Shown: positions 8,722 to 18,774, counted from the first letter of the stretch. The stretch is DNA of 30,275 nt from Chara braunii (GCA_003427395.1 BFEA01000150.1:1307056-1337330); one strand, 5' to 3'. Notes: a model not told the origin generated them from the letters alone. Program-made: numbers and translations.

Positions 8722-9548
8722 GAGTTTGGTCATTCGTCTTATAAATAATGCCAACTTTCTGCCTTAGTTATACACGAACATGTTGCACAACTACTTTTCT
8801 CTTTATTGGGCATATGACTAAGTCATTTGTCTTAGAAACAATGCTTAGTCGCCCTGAACTGTTTAGATAGCCAAGTTATATATACCTCTCTGAACCTTAG
8901 TCTTCAAGAAGTGAGCGTAGGGCTGAGTCATTCGTCTTAGAAACAATGCCTAGCCTGCCCAGGTTACCTTCAATTATAGCTCTTAATTATGCTCTCTTAG
9001 TTTGTGATAAGGCTATAGTCAGACCATTCGTCTTAGAAACAATGTCTGGCTAACCTTGTTCTCATATATATACATATTTATAGAATTATACAGAATCTTA
9101 TTCCTTTGTTCTCGTTATAGTCCTGTGGCCTCAGACTTAGACCATTCATCCTAGAAACAATGTCCAGCCTTTTGGCCTAAACCTCCCTCAGAATAAAACA
9201 ATCAAAAAAAGAGTTCAGTAATTCGTCTTAGAAACAATGTTCAACCCCTTCTTTCTCAGCACTAAAAAAAGCAGAGTACTCTAGGTCAAAGACCCAGAGA
9301 CTGTTCAAAAACACCTAAAATAAAAAGCGACCAGACCGTTCATCTTAGAAACAATGTTTGACCCTCAAAGTTCAAACAATCAATATCCCTCAAAATAAAC
9401 AGTCAGGCCATTCATCTTAGAAACAATGTCTGGCACAATTAAATAAATACAGCGACCAAGCCATTCGTCTTAGAAAAAATGCTTGGCCCTTCAGAAAACA
9501 AAACAAAACATAGCTGTCGGGGCATTCATCTTAGAAACAATGCCTAAC
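8722..9548 (+). repeat. array of ten hairpins with constant 20-nt core and varying complementary stems
   Basis: The cores lie at 8731-8750, 8824-8843, 8929-8948, 9025-9044, 9143-9162, 9220-9239, 9337-9356, 9409-9428, 9462-9481 and 9523-9542. Each is exactly 20 nt: CATT, a 12-nt loop close to CGTCTTAGAAAC, then AATG. CATT pairs with AATG. Outside it, one unpaired base is always left on the 5' side. An outer stem follows whose sequence differs from copy to copy yet mostly stays paired. Copy 2 has seven Watson-Crick pairs plus a wobble (8815-8822 with 8844-8851). Copy 4 has seven plus a wobble (9016-9023 with 9045-9052). Copy 9 pairs CCAAG with CTTGG. Copies 5-7 pair less well. Core-to-core spacing is 53-118 bp and the spacers are unrelated. 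I do not recognise the family; orientation is arbitrary. Confidence 0.85.
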
Positions 9549-12179
9549 CCTATAAGACCCGTTCAAGCGTAAGCAAAACTGCCTTCCTCCCAACCTTCCC
9601 CCTAATGCAATCCCTTTATTAAGATCTTCTTTCAGACAGACTAACAAAAACTGAAACTGCCATTGTACATACATTCCCTTACTTAGTCTAATTTGTGTCG
9701 TGAAAGTCAAACTAAGCGTCAAAGTAGAGTTGCATACAGTACACTCGGCCAATACATAGGGGGATGTATCGATAGGGGCTATAACTGGGTTTACAGAAGG
9801 GAAGCAAATAGTTACCTTTTAGTTCCCTGCCTCCAGAACTCCTCCTGAGTTCCGACAGAGCTCCTGCAATCGGTGGGGCAAACCTCCCACAGAGGTCTTG
9901 GCACGGATTACGGGTTGCAATCCTGCCTACCGCCTTCCTCTCCAAACCAATGGACTAGACTTAGAGTAAGAAGGGCAAAAGAAAATAGGTTTGAGACTCT
10001 CAGATCCAAGAGGGGTGCACTCAGACTCGCAGGAGAGGGCCTTCAATTCTTCAACGCCTGAGAGCCCCGCAATGATGGCCAAGTGTAACAGCTTGGTCAA
10101 CTCTGAGTCAAACGCTGAAGCTAAACCTCTGACAATCCTTCAATTTCACAGTAATAACCCCTTTCGCAGCTCTGGCCACACCTCCCTGCCCCAACACCTT
10201 TTCCCAGGCTAAACGCTGCCACACACTAGCTTTGAATGTTGATAACCCTTCAGAATCTCGACATACCTTCACATGCCCATCACTTGCGTGCATTTGCAGG
10301 GTGCTCGTGCAACCTTCCTCATGCTGTTGCACTGTCCAGCAGTTCACAAGTACTTAGTATGGCAAATGTTGGCCGTAGCAGCAACCCGAAGCAGCCTGCG
10401 GCAGCCAGCGACAGTTCCCAGAGCCTCACCTGTTGTCTGCATCTTCTAGCAGCAACAGCAACCGGTATCGGATGAAGCCACTACACGTAGCGGCGAGGTG
10501 CAGTGAGGTACGTGCCAAGCACAGTGGACAGGCAGCGGATAGGGGATATAAGGACCAACAGTTCTTATACCTTGTGACACAGCTGCAGCCCCGCAGCCTT
10601 GGCCAGCAGCCTTTGACATAGCGTCCGTCTCGTACACACCCGCGATGTATCGTAGTACAGCAAAGGCATGCAACGAGACCCAGCGAACATATAGCTCAGC
10701 ACAACGAACACAACAATCAAACAGCCATCTGATTACTCCCTCTATACTACAAAGACGCTTCCCAACATGGGGCAACAACCATATAGTCCCCAAACGGCCG
10801 TAGTTAAAACAGCGCAGCAGCTGCAAATGCCACAATCAAAGTGATCAGCACAGCACACAGCCATGGAGCCGCAAATGACGATATAATGGCCAGGATGTGA
10901 AGTGGCAAGTGGAATCGACAACCGCCCGTAGCAGTTTTGTGCACAACCAGCGAAACAGGCCCTGCCGCAGCAAGTATACCAACCACAGTTCCCAGATAGC
11001 ATACTAATGACGTTGTTGCCAAACATAGCAGTCGGGCAGCATTTGTAATAGCAACAGTACAGTCGTACTTCAACTATGCTTAATCAACGACATCTCGAGG
11101 ATAACCCACTGCAGCTACAACTGGGAACTAAACCGCAACCACAGTCCAAGATCAGACAGCAGGAGTAACTCAAGACTTAGTCATAGGCAGTTCAAAAACT
11201 GAGCAACGGAGGTTCGATTATGCCCCCCCCCCCCTTTCTCTCACGAGGGACGCAGCGATCCTACACAAAGAAACAGTGTGCGTAACTTATCGTATGCAAA
11301 GCAATCGCTCTACTACCCGAGTTGCACCCCCCTGTTCTTCTCTTGGATACATTGGGAACGTAGCAAAAAAAAAACAGAGAGACACCGTACTCACAATACT
11401 TGCAAGCGGCAATGGACGCAGCAACTTCGCGCAACGGTAGAGTGCAACAGTGCATTGTAACATCGTTTGACGAACGGGCAACCTGTAGAGCAACAAAATT
11501 ACGCAATATAGCAGGGAGGTCTCCCAAGCTCAAGCCCACTTGCCCCCCTCTCCTCCGGCCGTTTCTCATACACAACTTACTTGACCGTCCACAGGTGGGG
11601 GCACAACCTCACAGCAGGCTCAGGCAATCATTCGGCAGAATAGGCAGTGACTCAGCCAACAAGGTAAGTTCTCAGGCCAAACCCCTTTTTCCTAAATGAC
11701 TCACGGACCAGGCCACAGGCCGACTCTCGTTTGACCCCGCATCGTCAATTCTGCAAGGTAGGTGCTCACTACCTCATCTACCCGGTACGCGTCTCTATTT
11801 CTGCACTGTGGCCTCAACTGCTTGCCCATCTCTCATTGGCCCATCCCAGAGGCAGGCGCTCTCCTGCTCTCCCTCTTTCACTCTCTCGCGTACCTACCCT
11901 GTTACAGCACCTGGCGTCTGTGCCAAGCTGTCTATGGAGACCAAATCTTCGCTAAAAGGCAGCCAAATACATCGGCCGCTGACGGCGGTAAGAATTTTGA
12001 TAACAACTATGGAAATGACTACCATGACAACCAGCTCGAGCGTAATGATGGTTCAGAGAGTTGCCGTATACGCTAACGAGTGGCACTACCTTCCCAATCG
12101 TGCAAAGCGAGGACGAACCCTCCACTAGAACACGGGTAGGTTCGTTACCAGCTTCGAACCATTATGCACTTACACAGGC
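9549..12179. other. non-coding stretch, no gene recognised
   Basis: No open frame here shows a known motif. Visible details are a 12-base C run (11223-11234), an A run (about 11365-11374), and several CAAGGTAAGT/CAAGGTAGGT strings (11659, 11754; similar to 8622 and 12478) that resemble 5' splice sites but have no coding exon before them. Short CAGC/GCAG-rich words recur between about 10370 and 11000. Probably the interior of a large non-autonomous element or old repeat DNA. Confidence 0.4.
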
Positions 12180-12760
12180 CTTCCCTTCCACATCATAGGA
12201 ACTAACTTGTCTTTCTTAATTTTGACTTCGTTAACCCCGTAGTACCTTAAATCCCCCCCGATTAGCAACTCTTCTCGCTCGATTTCACCAAAAAAAAGCG
12301 AGACGTTTACTCTTCAGTGCCTGCCATAGCTACTTTTGCGAACCTCCTCGCACCTCCTTTTCGTACTAACTCTCATCCTACTAATCCTTTTTCAAAACTA
12401 ACATCATCTTTATAATCGCCCACCCTCAAAATGCTTACCTGACGTCTTCTCACGCTCGATTCCGCCAGGGATTGAGCAAGGTAAGTGTTCTTTCCCTCTA
12501 CTCCTCCTTCGTCATAGCCCGTTGCGCACCTTTTCCTATCTATCTTCTATCCCACTAACTTATCGATCAAGTTAACAACAGATTTGGCTTCGCCCTCCCA
12601 AGAACCCCTATTTCGCCATCCTTTTCCGCCCGAATCCGTCCAGGATCGAACGTGTTACACTCGCTTTCCTTTTGTGTTCTCGCTCTCCCCAACCATCTTC
12701 GCCTCCACCTACACGCATCTGGCACAATTTCTCATCTAGGTTCAGCCTTCCCACGTCCGC
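12180..12760. repeat. ~180-bp pyrimidine-rich tandem repeat, about three copies, with hairpin
   Basis: A hairpin-bearing segment recurs at 12273-12303, 12454-12477 and 12631-12648 (spacing about 181 and 177). It is followed each time by a C/T-rich stretch containing CGCACCT...TTTTC and CCACTAACT/CCTACTAAT-like words. The stems differ but stay paired: TCTCGCT/AGCGAGA, GCTCGAT/ATTGAGC (one wobble), CGAATCC/GGATCG (one bulge). The copies are strongly diverged. Confidence 0.55.
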
Positions 12761-12929
12761 TCTCCACTCTCTGACTAGCGGCGTCTCCCAGACAGCGCTC
12801 GATAGGGCGATTCTACAATGGACCGATCAGCCGTTTCCCAACTCCAGCGAACCAGTGCTTTGATAACAACGGGTACGATAGCAATGAGCTTCGGTCGTCG
12901 GGAGAAAGAAAAGAAAGCGTTGACTTCGC

Positions 12930-12974
12930 ACGGCCCTCTTCCGATTTATATGTATCATCCATTGCGCTGGGGTC

Positions 12975-13006
<32 letters not shown>

Positions 13007-13024
13007 ACGGATGTCCCGAAGGAC
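12930..13024 (-). pseudogene. U6 snRNA-like copy, 3' part diverged
   Basis: Read on the minus strand from 13024, this begins GTCCTTCGGGACATCCG, the intact U6 5' stem-loop. It continues through the invariant ACAGAGAAGATTAGCATG core. Past the internal stem-loop it drifts (CCCCAGCGCAATGGATGATACATATAAATCGG), and the 3' end does not match the expected AGAAATGGTCC well. A T-rich stretch follows. There is no clear TATA box about 25-30 bp upstream, and a GTCCCG/CGGGAC hairpin (13059-13077) lies there instead. Probably a decayed gene or pseudogene. Unlike the copy at 236 it keeps its 5' end and has no poly(A) tail. Confidence 0.8.
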
Positions 13025-13077
13025 TTCTTTTGCGGCAGCGCCTGCGATACTGTACCTTGTCCCGACGAGAACGGGAC

Positions 13078-13892
13078 TATTACCCAAAACAAACAAAAAG
13101 GAAAAAACAACAAAGAAATATAAAACCTGGGTTTTCTAAACGTGGACTACTGCCCTTCCCCTGCCAGTCCCGTGGGTCGGGCCCGCCATCACACCTACCA
13201 GCAAAAGCTTAGGGGGATAGCCCTGGCGGCCCTCCACCCCTCAGTTTTCTCCTCAGTGCTCCGCTGCTCCCACTCTGCAGCCTGTTGGCCTCGATCCCCG
13301 TACCTTTGCTGCAACAGTCCAGTATCGTAACCCGTAAGGCTAAGCCCAAGCTTGAGACCAGTAGGCGTGGAAACCCATGTATGGAGCGGTGTCGCGCCGT
13401 GCTGGGGCCAAACTCGGCCTAGGCCCCCTATCTACCCCACGACCATGTGTGCAACTGTCAGGCTTTCGCATCATCTTGAGCAAACTATGTTATAACTACT
13501 GCGCGTGCCATCCCGTAGGCCAAGACTACCGCATGTCAAATACATGGGACAAAACAAAAACAAAAACTTTCCAATTCTTATCTTGCTGTAATATTTAAAA
13601 TTCCGTGCCCCGAGCATCACGATCCTCAAAAACTAAAAAATCACACGCGCGTCTTTAAACTTACGCGCTCACACATCCTCTATCCTAGCAAAAGCAAGTC
13701 ACAGACGCGGCCGCCCCTCACGCGGCCTACTCAAGCCTCAATCCAAACTTATTTTCTGTCACTTGCAAAAACCAGGGCGGATACCCTTGTAAGGGCATTC
13801 GCGCCGACAGCGCGGCCTCGGCCGCAGCCGAGGGGGACACATAGCTTAGCAGCGGTATCTCGAGGAGGCATAGGTGTGACCATTACGGGCAG
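13078..13892. other. non-coding stretch downstream of minus-strand gag
   Basis: No gene seen. In the minus-strand direction this is where pol should follow the gag at 14606-13893, but no protease or reverse-transcriptase motif is present. Inverted repeats: GGGGCC/GGCCCC (13404-13427) and CCTCGGC-CGCA-GCCGAGG (13816-13833). Confidence 0.4.
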
Positions 13893-14606
13893 TCATGTGG
13901 TTGTGTCTGATATCGATCTCTCGACTCGAACTTGTTCTAGATAGGTGACGGGGTCGAAGACAAAGCCCATGTTTTCAAATTTGTTTTGGAGCATGGCTAG
14001 CTCAGCCTTTGCTCTGGCCAATTTTGAGGAATCCCCTTCCTTAGCATGGTCTTCTCCATCTAGGAAGCTAGCAGCAAACTTTCGCTCCATCTCTTCCGCC
14101 CCGTCCATGATCTGTTGCATGGTGTGATTGATGGGGGGAAATTGCTTTTGCATTGCCCGCATTGCACGGATGTGAAGTCCATCGTTGAACAAATCTCTTC
14201 CGACCTTCTCTTCTCTTTCGGATTTGACGAACAACCTGTGGAACCAACTGCGATGCTCTGTGATGGATTCGAGGGGTTTCTGGACTCGATCTTTAATCAT
14301 GAAGAAAGCTTGTTCAGGATGTATGCAATCGAATCGGTGTAAGAAGTCCCTCTCGAAGGTTGGGAGATCTACCCAAGCGTAGGTGTTGAACCAATGATGC
14401 GCATCCCCTCCCAACCGGGTAGGGATGTTAATCTTGGCCTCGTCATTGTCATATTGTTGCGCGCGCAGCGTAGCTAGCCATGCTCCGGCCAAATGATGTG
14501 CAGGATCAAAGAGGTACAAATCGGGCGGGGCTGCAGGTGCTCGAACTCGGAGAATAGGAGCCCCGTCTTGCAGCGCGTTAGCGTTTTGTGCCTGATTGGC
14601 ATTCAT
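13893..14606 (-). CDS. LTR-retrotransposon Gag-like capsid protein, no zinc knuckle
   Basis: An intact 237-residue frame on the minus strand. After an N-terminal Asn/Ala/Gln-rich segment, the residues L-Y-L-F-D-P, the A-x-x-W-x-x-x-x-x-A-Q-Q-Y and the later W-V-D-L-P-T-F-E-R-D-F-L-H-R-F block match the retrotransposon-gag family, which builds the particle shell. Its C-terminus is charged and probably helical; it has no CCHC knuckle. The start is the first ATG after the primer-binding site, 146 bp upstream on this strand. No pol follows in any frame, so this resembles a gag-only or pol-deleted non-autonomous element. It is unrelated in detail to the plus-strand gag at 1842. The intact frame contrasts with the broken frames elsewhere. 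Confidence 0.7.
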   Translation of the reverse strand: MNANQAQNANALQDGAPILRVRAPAAPPDLYLFDPAHHLAGAWLATLRAQQYDNDEAKINIPTRLGGDAHHWFNTYAWVDLPTFERDFLHRFDCIHPEQAFFMIKDRVQKPLESITEHRSWFHRLFVKSEREEKVGRDLFNDGLHIRAMRAMQKQFPPINHTMQQIMDGAEEMERKFAASFLDGEDHAKEGDSSKLARAKAELAMLQNKFENMGFVFDPVTYLEQVRVERSISDTTT

Positions 14607-14751
14607 GTTGGCGGCCTGTCGACCTGCCGATCAACTCCTAGTTACTATAGGGTTGTGTCATGGCGCGTTCCTCTGTCTAGGCCACCCTTTGTTCGCTAGA
14701 TCGATCTTCGTAGCTTACCCGCTTGACAACCCTTGAGCTTTCTATGTGTCA

Positions 14752-14763
14752 GCTCCGATACCA
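14752..14763 (-). other. primer-binding site of the minus-strand LTR element
   Basis: On the minus strand the sequence is TGGTATCGGAGC, identical to the site at 654-665. It lies 146 bp before the gag start, as expected for an LTR retrotransposon. A 5' LTR would therefore lie at higher coordinates from about 14765. Confidence 0.65.
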
Positions 14764-16103
14764 ACCTCACGCCCGACGCGACTTCGTGATCGGAGCTGGA
14801 GTGGGTCTAAAAGTGTGAAAAAAGGGGGTGTGCCAAGGATTTAGGAAAGTGGGGGAGTAGTCCCAAGTCGGAACTGAGATCTCCTGTGCCAAGTTTCAGG
14901 GATATGAATGCAAGTGGGTAGGCGTGGGTCGGAATCTTGTTTTACGCTTCGGGGAGCGGAGCTACTATCACCTCCGTTGGTCCTGTCGTCTGGGTCAGAT
15001 CCGTATCCAGTGTACTGCAGGGACGCTATGGCTATCTCGCTGGCTGATCACCTGTCTACGTCGCACGCCGCAGGTTTCAGAGTCCAAGGCGGCTGGCCTC
15101 AGCCGAAGGCTGTGCTCCCGTCGTTCCTCTTCCGAGTGAGTTCGCCGGATGAAGCCGGACGCTTGGTAATCGTGGTCCTGCAGGCACTCTGAGCACGAAG
15201 GTTGGGGCCAGTAGGGAACGAGCGCCCGCCAGGGGGCGAAGGTCAGGGAGTGAAAGGGCAAAATGCGGTGATAGGGAGGGAATTTGATTTCTAGAATAAT
15301 AATTATGGGTTCCACGACGATGTGACACATATATGAGTTGGGACAGCCGGGGAGGTGGGGGATACGTTCCAAATCCTGACCAATATCCCACTCGCAAATA
15401 CGTTCGTTTCCTGTTGAGTATGGAAATTCCAAAGGGTCCGCCCTCGATCGTGCAGACAAACATGCGTGCCCCCAATACTCTCGGAATTCACGATCCCTCA
15501 GACACTTGCGGTCAGTGATGAGAAAGGGGATTTTGATATTCATATTGCGGTGTGGGGCGGAAGTCTAAACATTCGGGGAGATTGGCCGAGTACAAACCTT
15601 GCAGACACACGTGTAAGTGACGACCTTCTTTGGTTGGGCTTACACGTGTGTGCACAAGATTTGTCCGTCGGTCAGGCGGATAAGGGTCAGCAGCTCACAA
15701 CCTATATGTACTGGCACGTTAGCCCGAGATGGATAATCATATCGTGAGACAAACATCTAACTATCTAGCATGCTTATCCAGTTCATATTCAGACAGAAAA
15801 ACGCCAAACATCCAAGCATCTGATTTCAAACATACCCAGAAACGAAAAGAGACAACGAACACTCGTGCATCAATCCCTCAGCCATTGGTCAGGGAACATA
15901 CATGGTCCGATTGTAGATGATCAATCAATCAAGTTGCTAATTCACGCAGAGGGAGGAGAGAAGCGGGGAAAAAATCACACATCAATTCTTAAAGAAGAAA
16001 CAAAGGAAAAGTTCGAGAGGTCGATCCAAAACCAAGGGCGACTTGCGCCAAATATCAAAATTACTCAGAAGAACCGAAGAAAAGCAGCATTCCAAAACAT
16101 CTC

Positions 16104-16104
<1 letters not shown>
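14764..16104. other. putative LTR-side sequence and flank, no gene recognised
   Basis: Placed just upstream (minus-strand sense) of a primer-binding site, the first part may be a 5' LTR, but I found no second copy in the window and no clear TG...CA ends. A 182-codon minus-strand open frame (15543-14995) has no recognisable motif and is probably chance. A 13-bp perfect inverted repeat lies at 15605-15651. Confidence 0.35.
15605..15651. repeat. 13-bp perfect inverted repeat containing CACGTG
   Basis: ACACACGTGTAAG (15605-15617) pairs with CTTACACGTGTGT (15639-15651) around a 21-nt loop. Each arm carries a CACGTG hexamer. Confidence 0.8.

Positions 16105-16169
<65 letters not shown>
16105..16169 (+). 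repeat. (TC)n microsatellite
   Basis: Uninterrupted TC dinucleotides over about 65 bp. The serine/leucine- and arginine/glutamate-repeat frames that cross it are artefacts of the repeat. Confidence 0.98.
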
Positions 16170-16171
<2 letters not shown>

Positions 16172-16948
16172 ACACCCTCCCGATACGGGCAATCTGTCGC
16201 CACACACCCACACAGAGTTGTGACGCCGCTTAATCTGAACAAGTAAGTCAGGTTCGCCCGTGTGCCACAGTACGTTGCGGCCACACGTCAACCCCGCATA
16301 CCCAGCACCAGCTCGTCGGATCGCCCAACTCTCTACTCACCTTCCGACTCTTGTTCGTTAGCCTATCCTCTCGACCGCGCTAACTCCAAAATTCATAGAG
16401 AGCGAGTTAATCGCGCTTGCAAAATTTATAGCACGAGTGTTCGCGCAAGATACCCGGGATTGTGCCTGAGTGGGAAGGAAGAAGGAGGAAGGAAGTGCCT
16501 ACGACTGCATGGCCAGGCCGCGACGTGGGGGACGTAGCCAAACTCCACACATCGATCCAGTCATGCAATCGTTCGGGCGAATAGGACAGGGGGAAACGTA
16601 TGCGCGCGCGGGGCGCAGCGAAGATATCAGGAAAGAGAGGATTAAAGTTACATTCGCGCCCGCCAAGAAGAGAATTACAGTTACACGTAAGATTAAACCA
16701 CCACTACCCCCGCTGTTGGAAAATACGGCCTACCGGTAGCAGGTGAAGAAAGAAAAATCGTCGGCCTACTGGTAGCACAGCCAACTACCGGGGAAACTTG
16801 AGAGGGCGAAGTCCCGGGTAGTGGGACTCATTGTTGGTTTTGCAGACCACACCCCTACTCCTGGCGGTCACCGCTGGGGGTCGTATGCATTGTCTGCATC
16901 GCGCCAGAGTCGGGGCCGTTGGGGGTAGTATGAAATGCAATGGAGTGT
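16170..16948. other. no gene recognised
   Basis: No coding motif. CGGCCTACCGGTAGCA (about 16728) and CGGCCTACTGGTAGCA (about 16762) form a short direct repeat containing the palindrome CTACCGGTAG. A run of about 22 T follows at 16949. Confidence 0.4.
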
Positions 16949-17010
16949 CTTTTTTTTTTTTTTTTTTTTTTCCTTATTCGTTGTGGAAAGCGGAGTTCGT
17001 CCAGGAAGCC

Positions 17011-17177
17011 CGGCCAGATCCCACTGGCAAAGAGGATTCGAATGAGTGTCAGAATCAGGATGTGTTTGGGGCGAGGTGCAGAAAACTATGATTGATCTGC
17101 TCTTCCGAATCTCTGCGTGGAACACGTCCAGATTCTGACACTTATTCCAATCGTCCTTGCCAGTGGGATCTGGTCCG
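17011..17177. repeat. imperfect inverted repeat, ~53-bp arms
   Basis: The arm at about 17014-17067 (starting CCAGATCCCACTGGCAA) is repeated in reverse complement at about 17125-17177 with roughly nine mismatches, around a ~57-bp spacer. This is a foldback structure next to the gap-containing (GA)n tract. Confidence 0.8.
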
Positions 17178-17183
17178 GACTGG

Positions 17184-17353
17184 GCCTCGCCACAACACTC
17201 TCGACATGTGAGAGAGGCAAAAAAAAAAAGCGGGTGCATCTGGACATGTTCGTAGGAGAGGTTCTTTCTCCCTTTTTTGTGCATAGGGTGAGTGGTGTGG
17301 CGTTGCCCGACGTGGCGGGTGCATCTGGACTTTTTACCGGTAGAGAGAGAGCG

Positions 17354-17402
<49 letters not shown>

Positions 17403-17472
17403 NNNNNNNNNNNNNNNNNNNNNNNNNNNNNNNNNNNNNNNNNNNNNNNNNNNNNNNNNNNNNNNNNNNNNN

Positions 17473-17522
<50 letters not shown>

Positions 17523-17690
17523 AGTGAGAGAGGCGAGCGCAGCACGTAACCGGCAATTCGAAGGGCATCACCACAACACTCGAAATGTGCAAACTGGGAC
17601 TGAACTTCCCACTAGAACATGGCCAGATGCACCCGCCACATATTTGTCCTCACAATTCGGGAGTGTTGTGGCGAGGACTGCACGGTGCAC
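17184..17690. repeat. large inverted repeat surrounding the (GA)n gap
   Basis: The segment at about 17184-17265 (CCTCGCCACAACACTC, then GCGGGTGCATCTGG, then CATGTTC) recurs in reverse complement at about 17605-17685. Extra copies of its parts lie at 17311-17333 (direct) and about 17567-17583 (direct). The (GA)n tract and the assembly gap lie in the loop. Probably a foldback element or overlapping small insertions. Confidence 0.7.
17344..17521 (+). repeat. (GA)n tract containing a 70-N assembly gap
   Basis: GA repeats run to 17402, N occupies 17403-17472, and GA repeats resume to about 17520. The true length is unknown; 70 is presumably an estimate by the assembler. Confidence 0.95.
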
Positions 17691-17751
17691 GTTGAGAAAC
17701 ATCGGGAGTGTCCACTGCGATTTCACCGCTGACGGCTTCTCAAGTAAGTCC

Positions 17752-17778
17752 TTTTTTTTTTTTTTTTTTTTTTTTTTT
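17752..17778 (+). repeat. T27 homopolymer
   Basis: An uninterrupted run of T after CAAGTAAGTCC. It could be the A tail of a minus-strand retroelement, but no LINE tail sequence follows it. Confidence 0.9.
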
Positions 17779-18774
17779 CCCCCACTTGCTTCCCGCGCGC
17801 TGTGCGGGAGCCGACTTCTTTACTTCGTCTCGTTCCCCCATGGCGGCGGCCGCCCCGCCCGTTACCTGTGATGGACTTACCCATATACCCGCTAGGCCGC
17901 TGGTCCGCCCCGCCCGCCGAATGTCAGTCCCTCCTTCTGGAAAAGGGAAAAAGGCAGCTGCTGCCTGCCGGTCGCCGACCTCCGCGAAAATTGCTCCTCA
18001 AGGCCAGAAAAGGTGAATTTCTGCCGGCGGGGGTAGTGGTGGTTTAAGGCGCGAAAAAGTCAGAGCACAGATCCTAACGCGGCAAAGCGTGCGCAAGCAA
18101 GAAGCGTCGTGCAGCTGTTGGCAAAATGGCGATGTACCCAAATTCCTAGCCTAAATCCTAATTGCAAAAAGAAATTTTGAGAAAAGAAATTTCGAGAGCC
18201 CGCGGGGGCTCGACATCAGTTGAAAAATTCAAAAAGATCTTCCCGGGCGACGATCGCGCCAAAATTCCCATTTCCCACAGCAGAACAAGAAAGAAGCCAA
18301 CAGTTATCTTCCACGCTCGCTAAGGCGCGATCAACTACCAACCGTCGTGGGACCATACCAGCCTCAATTCCGAAAAGGCGAGGGCATCCATGCAATTCGA
18401 TGGGCCCCTCTCGATCAACCCCCGAAGTAGCCTTGCGTAGAAAGTCGCGCGGTTGCAGAAAACAGTTTGTCACAGTAGGGCGTTTTCAGAACGCTGTAAC
18501 CAAAATTTCATGAAATTTTGACCACAGTTTGGATTTTCAATTTCGTCCAAAAAAAAAATAAAAATAAAATATGTTCGTTTTAATGAAATTGTTGTTGATT
18601 GACATCACTAGTCCCAAATAGAAAGCCCAAGCCCGAGGAGGAGGGGGGGGAGGAGAGATAAGGGGAATAAATAGGTTGAACATTGAAACATGGGAGGTGA
18701 CCCCTACGATGCTATAATCAAAGAGACATATTGGTTTTGTGTGGGAGCTCTCTATTCGAGGGGGAGCGAGGGGG
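17779..18774. other. no gene recognised
   Basis: Open frames here lack motifs. A GAGCCC/GGGCTC hairpin is at 18196-18211. Purine-rich stretches occur at about 18637-18665. Nothing further can be supported. Confidence 0.4.

Noticed and set aside
8722-9548. CRISPR-like array
   Set aside because: The repeats share only a 20-nt core, their stems differ, spacing is irregular (53-118 bp), no cas-like genes are present and the context is eukaryotic.
8722-9548. Hammerhead ribozyme or retrozyme array
   Set aside because: The TTAGAAAC loop suggested a GAAA core, but the CTGATGA box and the three-stem layout are absent.
10440-11080. Minus-strand open frames rich in Cys and Ala as a membrane protein
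   Set aside because: Overlapping frames in low-complexity GCA/TGC-rich DNA with no recognisable domain.
11650-12490. Repeated CAAGGTAAGT strings as introns of a host gene
   Set aside because: They look like 5' splice sites, but no conserved coding exon precedes them and no matching acceptors with coding follow.
14995-15543. 182-codon minus-strand open frame
   Set aside because: No motif or repeated-domain signal, and it lies in a putative LTR; length alone is weak evidence.
5710-15700. One complete LTR element with paired LTRs
   Set aside because: I compared the sequence after 5710 with that after 14764 and found no shared LTR-length similarity, so boundaries cannot be drawn.
16868-17545. 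Long open frames across the (GA)n tract and the N gap
   Set aside because: They consist of Ser/Leu or Arg/Glu repeats from the dinucleotide tract and unknown residues from N; not genes.
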